64,000 nt of DNA. It comes from Myxococcus flavus. GTDB taxonomy: Bacteria > Myxococcota > Myxococcia > Myxococcales > Myxococcaceae. The DNA lies in contig NZ_CP143624.1 in the NCBI RefSeq assembly GCF_050038885.1, positions 8,308,001 through 8,372,000 of the forward strand, given 5' to 3'. The translations under genes and the position numbers were made by a program. Numbering within the stretch: position 1 is the stretch's first letter; every line of letters begins with the position of its first letter. The notes beneath the pieces are model-generated. The model worked only from the letters and a program-made list of their open reading frames with translations, was not told the DNA's origin and searched no databases. This document shows, piece by piece, positions 44,602-53,504 of the stretch.

Positions 44602-46053
44602 TCAGATCCGCTCTTCGCCGCCGTCGTCCAGCCCGTACTTGCGCAGCTTGTCATGCAGGGTGGCCCGGCCGATGCCCAGCCGCCGCGCCGCCTCGCTGCG
44701 ATTGCCGCCCGCCATGCGCAGCGCGTTCAGGACGAGCCCGCGCTCATACGCCTCCACCCGCTCCTTGAGCCCCGCGCCAGCCGGGCCCTCCTGGGCGGCG
44801 GGCCGGGACGCGTCGGCGACAACCCCCGGGGCATCAGGCGCCAGCGCTCCCGGCTCGGCGGAGGGAAGCTGGCTCAGGTCCAGCATGCCCCCGCTGGACA
44901 GCGCGACCAGGCTCTCCAGCGTGTTCTCCAGCTCGCGCACGTTGCCGGGCCACGGCAGCGCGCGCAGCCGCTCGAAGAAGCCCTCGGGGAGCTTCAGGGG
45001 CCCGGTGTGGAACCGGTCGATGAAGCGGTCCAGGAACACCCGCGCCAGCACGGGGATGTCCTCGGGCCGCTCGCGCAGCGGTGGCACGCGAAGCAGCACC
45101 ACGTTGAGGCGGTAGTAGAGGTCCTCGCGGAACGTGCCTTCCATCGCCAGGCGGCGCAGGTCCCGGTGGGTGGCGGCGATGATGCGGACGTCCACCTTCA
45201 CGGGCCGATCCTCTCCCACCGGCCGCACCTCACCCTCCTGGAGCACGCGCAGAAGCCGGGCCTGCAGCGTGGGGGCCAGCTCGCCCACCTCGTCCAGCAG
45301 CAGCGTGCCTCCATCCGCCTCCCGGAAGAGTCCTGGGCGCGAGCGATGCGCGCCGGTGAAGGCTCCCTTCACGTGACCGAACAGCTCGGCCTCGGCCAGC
45401 TCCTCCGTGAGCGCCGCGCAGTTGAAGCGCAGGAAGGGCCGGTTCGCGCGCGGCGAGGCCCGGACGAGCGCGTCCGCCACCCGCTCCTTGCCCGTCCCGC
45501 TCTCACCAGTGATGAGCACCGTCACGTCGCGGGAGCCGGCCAGCTGCACGAGCTGCGCGAGGCGGGCCATGGGCTCGGACACGAAGACGAGGGAGCGCGA
45601 CAGGTTCAGCTCGCCCGACAGCCGCGCGTTCTCCTCGCGCAGCCGCACCGACTCGAGCGCGCGCGACACCACCGCCAGCAGCTCATCCACCTCGAAGGGC
45701 TTGCGGAAGTAGTCATAGGCCCCGGCCTTCATGGCCTCCACCGCGAAGCGCTCCGAGCCATGCGCGGTGATGACGATGACGCGGGGCGCGGTGGGGAGCG
45801 TGCTCAGCCGCCGGACCAGTGCCATGCCGTCCATGCGCGGCATGCGCAGGTCGGAGATGACCAGGTCATACGGCCGCGCGGCCAGCTTCGCGAGCGCGTC
45901 CTCACCATCGACCGACTCATCCACCTCCACCCTCGGGAGGCTCCTGAGCATCTCCCGCAGCGTGAAGCGGACGCCCGCGTCGTCATCCACCACCAGGACG
46001 CGGGGCACACGGCTCGCCGCGCCGCCAGCCTCATCCCACATGCGCGACTCCAT
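44602..46053 (-). CDS. Sigma-54-dependent response regulator, NtrC family
   Basis: 483 residues. Receiver domain with VVDDDAG and phosphoacceptor Asp in ISDLRMPRMDG. AAA+ domain with Walker A GESGTGKERV, the sigma-54-contact loop GAFTGA and Walker B DGGTLLLDEVGEL. The C-terminal Fis-type helix-turn-helix has RSEAARRLGIGRATLHDKL. It activates sigma-54 promoters when phosphorylated. ATG at 46053 has GAGG upstream and lies 23 bp inside the histidine-kinase gene, so translation is coupled; the kinase is its cognate partner. A second in-frame ATG at 46041 is possible. Confidence 0.93.
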   Translation of the reverse strand: MESRMWDEAGGAASRVPRVLVVDDDAGVRFTLREMLRSLPRVEVDESVDGEDALAKLAARPYDLVISDLRMPRMDGMALVRRLSTLPTAPRVIVITAHGSERFAVEAMKAGAYDYFRKPFEVDELLAVVSRALESVRLREENARLSGELNLSRSLVFVSEPMARLAQLVQLAGSRDVTVLITGESGTGKERVADALVRASPRANRPFLRFNCAALTEELAEAELFGHVKGAFTGAHRSRPGLFREADGGTLLLDEVGELAPTLQARLLRVLQEGEVRPVGEDRPVKVDVRIIAATHRDLRRLAMEGTFREDLYYRLNVVLLRVPPLRERPEDIPVLARVFLDRFIDRFHTGPLKLPEGFFERLRALPWPGNVRELENTLESLVALSSGGMLDLSQLPSAEPGALAPDAPGVVADASRPAAQEGPAGAGLKERVEAYERGLVLNALRMAGGNRSEAARRLGIGRATLHDKLRKYGLDDGGEERI

Positions 46054-47368
46054 GCACGGGCCTCAGCACCTCCGCGGGGAGCTCCCGGGGGAGAATCATC
46101 ACGGCTTCACAGCCGCCCACCGGCGCGTTCCCCAGCATGACGTCGCCGCCGTGCTGCCGCGCCAGGGCACGCGCCACCGTGAGGCCCAGACCGGAGCCCT
46201 TCGCCTTGGTCGTGACGCCCGCGTCGAACGCCCGTCCGCCCAGCTCCAGGGCCAGCCCGGGACCCATGTCGCGCACGATGACCTGGACCTCGCCCGGTTG
46301 CGGCGCGCTCACCGCCACCGTCACCCGGCCTCCCGCGGGGCTGGCCTCGATGGCGTTGTGAAGGAGGTTCATCATCACCTGCTTCACCTTGCGCGGGTCG
46401 CACATGGCCTCGACCGGCTCCGAGCCCACGCGCTCCAGCCGCACGCCCTGCCCCGCCGCGAGCCCTTCGTGGAGCACCAGGGCCTCGTCACACAGCGCGC
46501 CCAGGTCCACCCGGCTCACCGTGAGCGGAACCAGGGGCCGGGTGAAGTTGAGGAACTCCTCCAGGATGTCCTGCATCCGCACCACCTCGCCGGCGAGCAC
46601 CTGGAGTCGCTCGGCCGGCTGCGGACGCCCTGCCTCCCGTGCCATGAGCTGGGTGAGGCCCTTCACGGTGGCCAGCGGGTTCTTCAGCTCGTGCGCGATC
46701 TCCCCGGACATCGCCTCCAGGGCCCCGGAGTAGGAGCGATGCGTCGCGAGCAGCTCGTCCCGGATGGCGAGGGCCTCGCTCATCATGTTCTCGAAGGTGG
46801 TCCGGACGGCGCTCCCCGCGATGCTGCAGACGATGAGCGCCAGCGCCACCACCAGCGCGCCGGTGGCGAGCAACAAGGGCTCGGGCGAGCCGAGGAACCA
46901 CAACGGCAGACCGGGTATCAGCCCCGAGACCTGGACGACGGAGATGATCAGCAGCGACCCGAGCTGCAAGCGCAGGAGCCAGCGCCGCTCCGCGCGGGAT
47001 GCCGCGAGGCTCGACAGGAACCCCAGGGGCAGCGCGGCCGCCAGGACGGGGCTCGCGATGCCGCCGGTCCCGACGATGACGCACTGGAGCATGATCTGGC
47101 CCATCCAGAGGTGGGCATCCAGCGACTGCTTGCTGACGCCTTCGCGTTGATAGCGCCGATACTCATGAATGAGGAAGACGAACGCGCCCACGCCCACCAG
47201 GCTCATGAACGCGCATCGCCAGGGTGCGCCGTCCAGCACGGCGATGAGCACCGAGGACAACAACAGCACCAGGGACACGACGAGCCGGAATCGGAGCAGT
47301 TGGCCGAACAGTCGGCCGAAGTGCTTGAGCTGCAGCTCCTCGACGATGCGCTGCGTCCGTGAATCCAT
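46031..47368 (-). CDS. Membrane-bound sensor histidine kinase
   Basis: 445 residues. About six transmembrane helices in the N-terminal half (RLVVSLVLLLSSVLIAVL through ALVVALALIVCSIAGSAV), with only short loops, so the sensor is probably within or near the membrane. HisKA H-box GEIAHELKNPLATVKG (His in AHELKNP), N-box NLLHNAIEAS, and ATP lid DMGPGL, GSGLGLTVARALARQHGG. It phosphorylates the overlapping sigma-54 regulator. ATG at 47368 with GAAGAGG. A small ORF sits 29 bp upstream. Confidence 0.92.
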   Translation of the reverse strand: MDSRTQRIVEELQLKHFGRLFGQLLRFRLVVSLVLLLSSVLIAVLDGAPWRCAFMSLVGVGAFVFLIHEYRRYQREGVSKQSLDAHLWMGQIMLQCVIVGTGGIASPVLAAALPLGFLSSLAASRAERRWLLRLQLGSLLIISVVQVSGLIPGLPLWFLGSPEPLLLATGALVVALALIVCSIAGSAVRTTFENMMSEALAIRDELLATHRSYSGALEAMSGEIAHELKNPLATVKGLTQLMAREAGRPQPAERLQVLAGEVVRMQDILEEFLNFTRPLVPLTVSRVDLGALCDEALVLHEGLAAGQGVRLERVGSEPVEAMCDPRKVKQVMMNLLHNAIEASPAGGRVTVAVSAPQPGEVQVIVRDMGPGLALELGGRAFDAGVTTKAKGSGLGLTVARALARQHGGDVMLGNAPVGGCEAVMILPRELPAEVLRPVHGVAHVG

Positions 47369-47397
47369 GAGCGCCTCTTCCCCGGGTGCCGCGCTGC

Positions 47398-47589
47398 TCA
47401 GGGCGCGTCCGCCTGGCCTCCTTCGATGACGCGAAGACTCGGCGCGCGTTCCCGCTCTCCACGCGTGGACCGCTCCGCGGGCACGGTGCGTTCAGCCGGC
47501 CTCTCGGGCACACTCGCAGCGGTGGACGCCGCGCGCCGCGGCGAGGGCCGGAGCGGCAGACCGTAATAGAGGTACATGTCGAGAAGCAT
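47398..47589 (-). CDS. Small hypothetical protein upstream of the histidine kinase
   Basis: 63 residues, beginning MLLDMYLYYGLPLRPSP and then rich in Arg, Ala, Pro and Ser, ending IEGGQADAP. No homologue recognised. A ribosome binding site AAGGGGAAGG precedes the ATG at 47587-47589, and the stop is 29 bp before the kinase ATG. The tail looks disordered. The coding potential is only moderately supported. Confidence 0.5.
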   Translation of the reverse strand: MLLDMYLYYGLPLRPSPRRAASTAASVPERPAERTVPAERSTRGERERAPSLRVIEGGQADAP

Positions 47590-47893
47590 GGTGGGCCTTC
47601 CCCTTTCGCCCAGCACTCAGCAATGGTGATGCCACCGGGACCGGCCTCCCTCCGGGGCATGCCTCCTCCGAAGCGGAGGCGGAACGCACCGTGCCACGTA
47701 GGCCGCACGGCCTTCTCGTGAAAAAAGATGAAGACTCACGAGCCCCCTGCCGCGCGGTGTGGGTCGTGTCACGCTCCGAGCTGAAGCCACCGCCGGGCTT
47801 CCGACGGGGTGTCGGATTTCCGGCAGGCCCCCGCACGGTCATCCGGCACGCAGGTCTGGCCCCCGAGCCGGACCGGGGACGTCCCCGCCCGGC
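47590..47893. other. Intergenic region between the kinase operon and the YdeI gene
   Basis: 304 bp. It contains a strong hairpin at its high-coordinate end and probably the promoter of the small ORF-kinase-regulator operon. Apart from a poor sigma-54-like match I see no clear promoter and no ORF with support. Confidence 0.5.
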
Positions 47894-47895
47894 TC
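47865..47895 (-). terminator. Hairpin overlapping the YdeI/OmdA stop codon
   Basis: GAGCCGG (47865-47871) pairs with CCGGCTC (47889-47895); inside, GGGGA/TCCCC also pairs with one mismatch and one bulge. It overlaps the stop codon of the gene transcribed leftward. No T-tract follows. Confidence 0.5.
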
Positions 47896-48505
47896 AGGCG
47901 TGCAGCGTCTCGTGCCTCGCGAGCATCTCCACGAACTGCTCGATGCGGCGGGCCCGCGTCTCCGCCTTCTTCGCGGTATGGACGCGCCACAGGATGGCGT
48001 AGCGGTTGGCCGCGTTGAGCGTGGAGAAGAACGCGGCGGCCCGCGCGTTGGCGGCCAGCGCCTGGGCCAGGTCCTCGGGGACGGTGGCCTTGCTCGGGGA
48101 GGCGTAGGCCGCATCCCAGCGGCCATCCTGACGGGCTTGCTCCACCACGGCCATGCCAGACGGCTTCATCCGGCCCGCGGCGATGAGCGCCTCCACCTTC
48201 TCGCAGTTGATCTTGGACCAGACGCTCTTCGCGCCCCGGGGCGTGAACTTCTGGAGCCACGCGGTGTCATCGAAGGCGTTCTTCTGACCGTCAATCCAGC
48301 CCCACTCGAGCGCGACCTCGAGCGCCTCGGCGTAGGTGACGGATTCGATACCCGAGCCCTTCTTCGCCAGCTTCAACCAGAGGCCGCGCGACGAGGCATG
48401 GTTGGCTTCGAGCCAGGACGCCCACGCGGCGGGAGACGCGAAGGCAATCACGGGGAGCTCGGCGGCGGGGGCCTTCTTCGAGGCGGTCTTCTTCGTCGGA
48501 GGCAT
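47894..48505 (-). CDS. YdeI/OmpD-associated (OmdA) family protein
   Basis: 203 residues. Signature segments ASPAAWASWLEANHASSRGLW, YAEALEVALEWGWIDGQ and FTPRGAKSVWSKIN, and a basic Lys-rich N-terminus (TKKTASKKAP). YdeI/OmdA proteins are described as OmpD-associated or bacteriocin-resistance related in enterics, and their molecular function is unknown. ATG at 48503-48505; no strong ribosome binding site. Transcribed divergently from the MFS gene. Confidence 0.82.
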   Translation of the reverse strand: MPPTKKTASKKAPAAELPVIAFASPAAWASWLEANHASSRGLWLKLAKKGSGIESVTYAEALEVALEWGWIDGQKNAFDDTAWLQKFTPRGAKSVWSKINCEKVEALIAAGRMKPSGMAVVEQARQDGRWDAAYASPSKATVPEDLAQALAANARAAAFFSTLNAANRYAILWRVHTAKKAETRARRIEQFVEMLARHETLHA

Positions 48506-48732
48506 GGCTGCGTCAGCGGATAACACGAGCCCTCGGTGCCCCGCCAACCTTCGCTGGACCCTTTGGCGCCGTGGTGCGGACCGCCGGCATCTGGTCCAGG
48601 CGCCTTGCGAGCGAGCCTGGGGAAAGGAAGGTCTCACGGCGACGTGGGCATACCCATGGCCAGTCACCGGACCCGGGTTGACACGCGCCGACGGTGGCGC
48701 GCGACACGTCCGTGGGTTACAGCGCCGCGGAC

Positions 48733-49995
48733 ATGACGCATCAGGCTGCGGCTTCCGGGCTCACCCTCTTCCAACATCGCGACTTTCGCTTCTACCTGCT
48801 GGCGCGCCTGTGCGCGGTGCTCGCCGTCCAGATTGAGTCGGTGGCCATCGGCTGGCAGGTGTACGAGCTCACGGGCAGCGCGCTGGCGCTCGGCTACACC
48901 GGCCTGGCGCAGTTCGTCCCCTTCTTGTCCCTGTGCCTGGTGGGTGGACAGGTGGCGGACCGCGTGGACCGGCGCACCATCCTCGCCGTGTGCCAGACGG
49001 TGATGTTGGTGTGCAGCCTGCTGCTGCTCGCATTCACCCTGGGCCACATCCGCGACGTGCGCTTCGTCTACGGCGTCCTGGTGCTGTTCGGCGCCGCGCG
49101 CGCATTCCATGCCCCGGCGGGCTCCGCGCTCACGCCTCACCTGGTGCCACCCGAGCACCTGACGCGCGCCGTGGCCATCAACTCCACCACCTGGCAGGTG
49201 GCCACCATTGGCGGCCCGGCCGTGGGCGGCATCCTCTACGGCTGGGCGGGCGCCACCGGGGCCTATACGGCCTCCGCCACGCTGTGCGCGCTGTCGGTCC
49301 TCTGGATTCTCACACTCAAGGTCCGCACCGGCAGCGCGTCCTCGGAGCCCCTGTCGCTCACGACGCTGGTCGCGGGGCTCGGCTTCGTGCGGCGTCAGCG
49401 CCTGCTGCTCGGCAGCATCACCCTGGACCTCTTCGCCGTGCTCTTCGGCGGCGCGGTGGCGCTCCTGCCCATCTACGCGCGGGACATCCTGCACACGGGG
49501 CCCTGGGGCCTGGGCCTCCTGCGGTGCGCGCCCGCGGCCGGCGCCGCGGTGGTGGCCGTGTTCCTCGCCATGCGGCCGATGGGTGGCAACACCGGCCGGA
49601 AGATGTTCATCGCGGTCGCCATCTTCGGAGCGGCCACGCTCGTCTTTGGCATGAGCCGCTCCCTGCCGCTCTCACTGCTGGCGCTGGCGGTGGCGGGCGC
49701 CGCGGACATGATCAGCGTCGTCGTCCGGCACACGCTCGAGCTGATGGCCACCCCGGACGACATGCGCGGACGCGTGGGCGCGGTGAACATGATGTGCATT
49801 GGTGCCTCCAACGAGCTGGGGGAGTTCCGCGCGGGTGGGCTCGCCGAGTACGTGGGCGCCGTCCCCGCGGTGGTCGCGGGGGCCCTCGGCACGCTGGCGG
49901 TGGTCGCGCTCTGGGCCTGGGCCTTCCCCGAGCTGCGCCGGGTGGACCGCCTGGAGGCCTTCGCGAAGAAGGAGCCCGCGGCGCCCGCGAGCTGA
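48733..49995 (+). CDS. MFS transporter, DHA3/EntS-like exporter
   Basis: About 420 residues with about 12 transmembrane helices. The MFS loop signature GGQVADRVDRRTIL lies between helices 2 and 3, and APAGSALTPHLVPPEHL is typical of the EntS/MFS_3 subgroup that exports siderophores or drugs. The substrate is unknown; no siderophore gene is adjacent, though an NRPS lies 40 kb away. ATG at 48733 was chosen because it precedes the first helix by a typical distance; a GTG at 48694 is also in frame. It converges with the zinc-ribbon gene (13-bp gap). Confidence 0.87.
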   Translation: MTHQAAASGLTLFQHRDFRFYLLARLCAVLAVQIESVAIGWQVYELTGSALALGYTGLAQFVPFLSLCLVGGQVADRVDRRTILAVCQTVMLVCSLLLLAFTLGHIRDVRFVYGVLVLFGAARAFHAPAGSALTPHLVPPEHLTRAVAINSTTWQVATIGGPAVGGILYGWAGATGAYTASATLCALSVLWILTLKVRTGSASSEPLSLTTLVAGLGFVRRQRLLLGSITLDLFAVLFGGAVALLPIYARDILHTGPWGLGLLRCAPAAGAAVVAVFLAMRPMGGNTGRKMFIAVAIFGAATLVFGMSRSLPLSLLALAVAGAADMISVVVRHTLELMATPDDMRGRVGAVNMMCIGASNELGEFRAGGLAEYVGAVPAVVAGALGTLAVVALWAWAFPELRRVDRLEAFAKKEPAAPAS

Positions 49996-50008
49996 GCAGG
50001 TCCGGCGC

Positions 50009-50203
50009 TCAGGCCTGCGCGCCGTCGTAGCTGACGCGCAGTCCGCGGTGCGTCACGGTGATGAGCGGCCGGCCGAGCCAGCCGCAGTGCCTGCACACGG
50101 CGCTGGGCCCCGAAGGGGTGACGCGCACCGGCAGGTCCGCCGCGCAGACGGGGCAGCCCTCGGGAATCGTGTAGTCACGCGAGGTTGCGTTCACTTCGGT
50201 CAT
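50009..50203 (-). CDS. Small zinc-ribbon protein
   Basis: 64 residues. Two CxxC pairs, CPVC and CRHC, 20 residues apart, form a zinc ribbon; the rest is short and beta-rich (ITVTHRGLRVSYDG). No catalytic motif. ATG at 50201-50203. Function unknown; such small ribbons often bind nucleic acid or protein. Confidence 0.7.
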   Translation of the reverse strand: MTEVNATSRDYTIPEGCPVCAADLPVRVTPSGPSAVCRHCGWLGRPLITVTHRGLRVSYDGAQA

Positions 50204-50321
50204 GTCTTTGAGCTAACGCAGTCGCGCCCCGCCGCAAGCAGGCGGGCGGGCGCGTCCGCGTGCATTCCACCGAGCGGCCGTGCGTGCGCACGACGGCACA
50301 ATCGCGGCCCGGTAGGCCGAC

Positions 50322-51560
50322 TCACGCCGGGTCCAGCAGCTTCCGGAAGGCCTGCGCAGCCGCCTCCTCCGTCACCTCTCCCAGGTCCTCGCTCACCTGG
50401 AGCTCCGTCTCCGAGATGCCCGGCACGCGCGTGGGGCTGAAGCCATTGGCCACCCAAACCTTGTCCTCGCTCGCGATGCGATCTCTGCGAGCGGACAGCT
50501 CCGCGGGCTCGCCCCGGAGGTAGACGCGGAACATGCTCGTCTGTGCCGGACGCGGAAGTACCGTGAGGCGATCATCCGACGCCAGGGCCTCCGAGAGGAG
50601 CTTCGCCCGTCGGACGTGCTCGGGGATGCGTGCCAGGGCATCATCGAGCCGCATTGCCGCGGAGGCCACGAAGGGCAACATCTGGTAGACGTTGCCGCCA
50701 TGCCGGTGGCGCCACGTGCGAGCGCTCCGGATGAAGTCTCGCTTCCCGGCGAGCATGGCCCCGCCAATGGCACCCACCGTCTTGTAGAACGACACGTAGA
50801 CGGAGTCGAAGCCCCGGCAGACGTCCGCGTACGAGCGCTGGTAGAAGGGCTGACATTCCCACAGCCGCGCCCCATCCATGTGAAGCTTCACGCCCTGTGA
50901 GCGGCACGTCCGCTTGAGGTCCTCGAGCTGGGCCCATGTGGGGAGCTGTCCCCCCAGCCAGCGGACCGGCAGCTCCACGCTCACCGTCCCCAGCGCCTCG
51001 CGCGCCCCCCGCACGTCGGTGGCCAGCAACGGCCGGATCCACGGCGCGATGATGACGTCATGCAGCCCGTGGAGCACCACGTGGCTGTTGTTCTCGTGCA
51101 GCACGTGGTGGGACGACGGATGTAGCCCCACGTTCCGGTTCCCGCTGGCATCCGCGTAGATGCGGAGCGCGATGAGCTGGCCCATCGTGCCGGTGGGCAT
51201 GAAACACGCGGCCTCGCAGCCGAGCAGCCTGGCGATGCGAGCCTCGAAGTCCTCGATGAACGCGCTGCCGCCGTAGAAGTCCTGCTCCAGGCCCCGGCGC
51301 TGCACCCACTCGCCAATCCGGATGAGTTCGGCGCCCGGATCCACGGTGGCCCCGGGAGCAAGCGCCGCACGGCAACCTCGGCGCAGCGCCGCGGACGACA
51401 CCCGTGATGGCTTCGGCGTGACGGCGGCCGTCTTCCCCGGAGGGGCCGTTGCCTGCGCCGGTGGCACCGCCGCTCGGGCTCCCCGAGGCACCAGCGTGGC
51501 TCCCGAGAGCAATCCGGTGAGCGCCAGGAACTCGCTTCGACTGAGGTGCCGAGGACTCAT
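50322..51560 (-). CDS. PLP-dependent threonine aldolase/beta-eliminating lyase-like enzyme, probably exported
   Basis: 412 residues. The fold-type I threonine-aldolase core is recognisable (GGSAFIEDFEARIARLLG, FMPTGTMGQLIAL, KLHMDGARLWE with the PLP-binding Asp, and the Schiff-base Lys in SFYKTVGAIGGAML). Unlike usual members it carries an N-terminal signal of the Tat-like type (SRSEFLALTGLLSGATLV with a downstream ARA cleavage site) and then a Pro/Ala linker. Only one Arg of the twin-Arg motif is present, so export by Tat or Sec is an inference. ATG at 51560. Divergent from the symporter gene. Confidence 0.82.
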   Translation of the reverse strand: MSPRHLSRSEFLALTGLLSGATLVPRGARAAVPPAQATAPPGKTAAVTPKPSRVSSAALRRGCRAALAPGATVDPGAELIRIGEWVQRRGLEQDFYGGSAFIEDFEARIARLLGCEAACFMPTGTMGQLIALRIYADASGNRNVGLHPSSHHVLHENNSHVVLHGLHDVIIAPWIRPLLATDVRGAREALGTVSVELPVRWLGGQLPTWAQLEDLKRTCRSQGVKLHMDGARLWECQPFYQRSYADVCRGFDSVYVSFYKTVGAIGGAMLAGKRDFIRSARTWRHRHGGNVYQMLPFVASAAMRLDDALARIPEHVRRAKLLSEALASDDRLTVLPRPAQTSMFRVYLRGEPAELSARRDRIASEDKVWVANGFSPTRVPGISETELQVSEDLGEVTEEAAAQAFRKLLDPA

Positions 51561-51731
51561 GGAACATGAGCCTACCGCGAGTCGTCGATTGAACACGCGC
51601 GGCAACGCGGGCGTCGCAGCCCCACTTCCTGACGCAACGCAGGTGGGCGGCTCGTGCGGCGCCCCCCTCTGCCCGACACGACCCGATTCGCCGGTAGAGG
51701 TCCGCCGCCGCGCGGAGTATGGGAGGCGGCC

Positions 51732-52727
51732 ATGCCCCTCCGCCTCGTGAAACGACTCGCCCGGGACTGGTTCCTGCTGGGGATGCTGGCCGCCATCGTC
51801 CTGGCCGCGGTCTTCCCCGAGCTCGGCATGGCGGGTGGACCGATGCACGCGGACGTGGTCGCGAACGTGGGCATCTTCGCGGTGTTCCTGCTCCACGGCC
51901 TGGGGCTCCCCGCGGCCCAGCTGCGGACCGGGGCACTGCAGTGGCGCGTGCACCTGGTGGTGCAGGCCTTCACGTTCGGGGTGTTCCCCCTGCTTTGGTG
52001 GCTCAGCGACGCCCTGCTGGGTCGCTGGCTGCCGGAGGACGTCTCGCTGGGCCTGCTCTACCTCTGCGCCGTCCCGTCGACCATTTCCTCGTCCGTGGCG
52101 ATGACGGGCGTTGCCAGGGGCAACGTCCCCGTGGCCATCTTCAACGCCAGCCTGTCCAGCCTGCTCGGCATCGTCCTGACGCCGCTCCTCATCGGCCTGT
52201 TCGCCTCCGTCACGGGACAGTCCCTCTCCATGCGTGACGCCGTCCTGAAGCTCGCCACCCTCCTGCTGCTACCGCTGGCCCTGGGGCAGCTGCTGCGTCC
52301 GCTCCTGGGCGCCTGGTTCGCCCGCTACCGGCGCTACACCAACGCCTTCGACAGAGCCGTCATCCTGCTGCTCGTCTATGCGTCGTTCTGCGACTCCATC
52401 GGGACGGGGCTGTTCACGGACCAAGGCTGGGAGGTGCTGGGGATGGCCTTCGCGGGCGCGGTGAGCCTCCTGGCCATCGTGCTGACGCTGACCACCCGCG
52501 TGGCACGGGCCCTGGGGTTCTCCACGGAGGACGAGATCGCGGTGGTCTTCTGTGGGTCGAAGAAGACACTGGCGTCCGGGGTGCCCATGGCGCGCCTGCT
52601 CTTCGGCGCGTCGCCGGCCCTGGGGCTCATCGTCCTACCACTCATGTTCTACCACCAGGCCCAGTTGCTGGTGTGCTCGGTCCTGGCGGAGCGCTACGCG
52701 AAGCGGCCGGCGCGACCCGCCGCGTAG
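51732..52727 (+). CDS. Bile acid:sodium symporter (BASS/SLC10A7-like) family transporter
   Basis: 331 residues with about ten membrane helices. The family's characteristic stretches are AVPSTISSSVAMTGVARGN and NASLSSLLGIVLTPLL in the first half, and DEIAVVFCGSKKTLASGVPMA in the second, matching the SLC10A7/YfeH subgroup. Substrates in bacteria are largely unknown organic anions. ATG at 51732 is preceded by GGGAGGCGG. Start-to-start with the PLP lyase gene, 171 bp apart. Confidence 0.88.
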   Translation: MPLRLVKRLARDWFLLGMLAAIVLAAVFPELGMAGGPMHADVVANVGIFAVFLLHGLGLPAAQLRTGALQWRVHLVVQAFTFGVFPLLWWLSDALLGRWLPEDVSLGLLYLCAVPSTISSSVAMTGVARGNVPVAIFNASLSSLLGIVLTPLLIGLFASVTGQSLSMRDAVLKLATLLLLPLALGQLLRPLLGAWFARYRRYTNAFDRAVILLLVYASFCDSIGTGLFTDQGWEVLGMAFAGAVSLLAIVLTLTTRVARALGFSTEDEIAVVFCGSKKTLASGVPMARLLFGASPALGLIVLPLMFYHQAQLLVCSVLAERYAKRPARPAA

Positions 52728-52798
52728 GGGCAGGTGCGCCGGCTCCTCCCCGAGGACACGTCCCATTCGCTCGCGTCTGTGATAGGGCGCGGGAACGT

Positions 52799-53425
52799 AT
52801 GACCGAGCCCAACAGCCCATCCGGGGACCGGCTTGACCCGGCGGGTACTGCCCGGGCTGGAATGCGCGTCATGGCCGACCGACTCGTCTTCCCGCCCATC
52901 GTCGAAGGACTCTTCGTCCGAGGACTGTCAGGACGGGTGACGCCCCTGCTCAAGGAGCAGCTGCGAAGCGAGGGCCTGGACCTGGACCGGCCCCTGCTCC
53001 CCGCCTACCCGCTGGAGACGTGGATCCGCTGCGTCTCGCTCACGGCCAAGGCACTTCACCCGGCCGAGCCGGACGAGGTGGCCTGGCGGATGCTGGGCGA
53101 GCGAATGATTGACGGCTATCGCGACACGCTGATGGGCCGGGCGCTGCTCGGGGTGATGAAGCTGCTGGGGCCCTGGCGGATGCTGTCCAAGGCGCAGCAC
53201 GGCTTCCGGACGAGCAACAACTACACCGAGGTCCGCATCACCCAGAGCGGCCCGGCGGAAGCCAGGGTCTGGCTCAACGAGCCCGGCATGCTGCGCTACT
53301 TCAAGCAGGGCGTCATGCTCGCCATGTCCCGCGCCGCGGGTGGCGTCGCCACGACGGTGGACGTGCAGGACTTCGACGACCACTGCGTCACGTACCGCGT
53401 CGCCTGGAAGGAACCTGGGCGCTGA
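52799..53425 (+). CDS. DUF2378 family protein (TIGR02265, myxobacterial)
   Basis: 208 residues. Family features: VFPPIVEGLFVRGLSGRVTP, WIRCVSLTAKALHP, RMLGERMIDGYRDTLMGRAL, and FRTSNNYTEV. This paralogous family is expanded in myxobacteria; its function is unknown, although its central domain is sometimes compared to small-molecule- or heme-binding folds. I chose the ATG at 52799; internal ATGs nearer the conserved part (about 52862) are also possible. The AttH-like gene follows 79 bp downstream on the same strand. Confidence 0.75.
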   Translation: MTEPNSPSGDRLDPAGTARAGMRVMADRLVFPPIVEGLFVRGLSGRVTPLLKEQLRSEGLDLDRPLLPAYPLETWIRCVSLTAKALHPAEPDEVAWRMLGERMIDGYRDTLMGRALLGVMKLLGPWRMLSKAQHGFRTSNNYTEVRITQSGPAEARVWLNEPGMLRYFKQGVMLAMSRAAGGVATTVDVQDFDDHCVTYRVAWKEPGR

Positions 53426-53504
53426 GGCGGCTTGCCCTGGAGGTCTCCGCTCTGCGACGTTTGCCCCCAGCTGGCGCGACCGCGCCAACGATGAGGGGGA
53501 TGAC

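Noticed and set aside
44602..46053. Regulator considered as RtcR for the nearby rtcA
   Set aside because: It has a phosphoreceiver domain and overlaps a histidine kinase gene; RtcR has a CARF domain instead.
45731..47362. 543-codon plus-strand frame opposite the kinase/regulator
   Set aside because: The minus strand carries full kinase and regulator motifs.
47681..47697. Sigma-54-like site upstream of the kinase operon (minus strand TGGCACGG then TTCC)
   Set aside because: The -12 element lacks GC at the right distance from the -24 GG, so it is not a consensus site.
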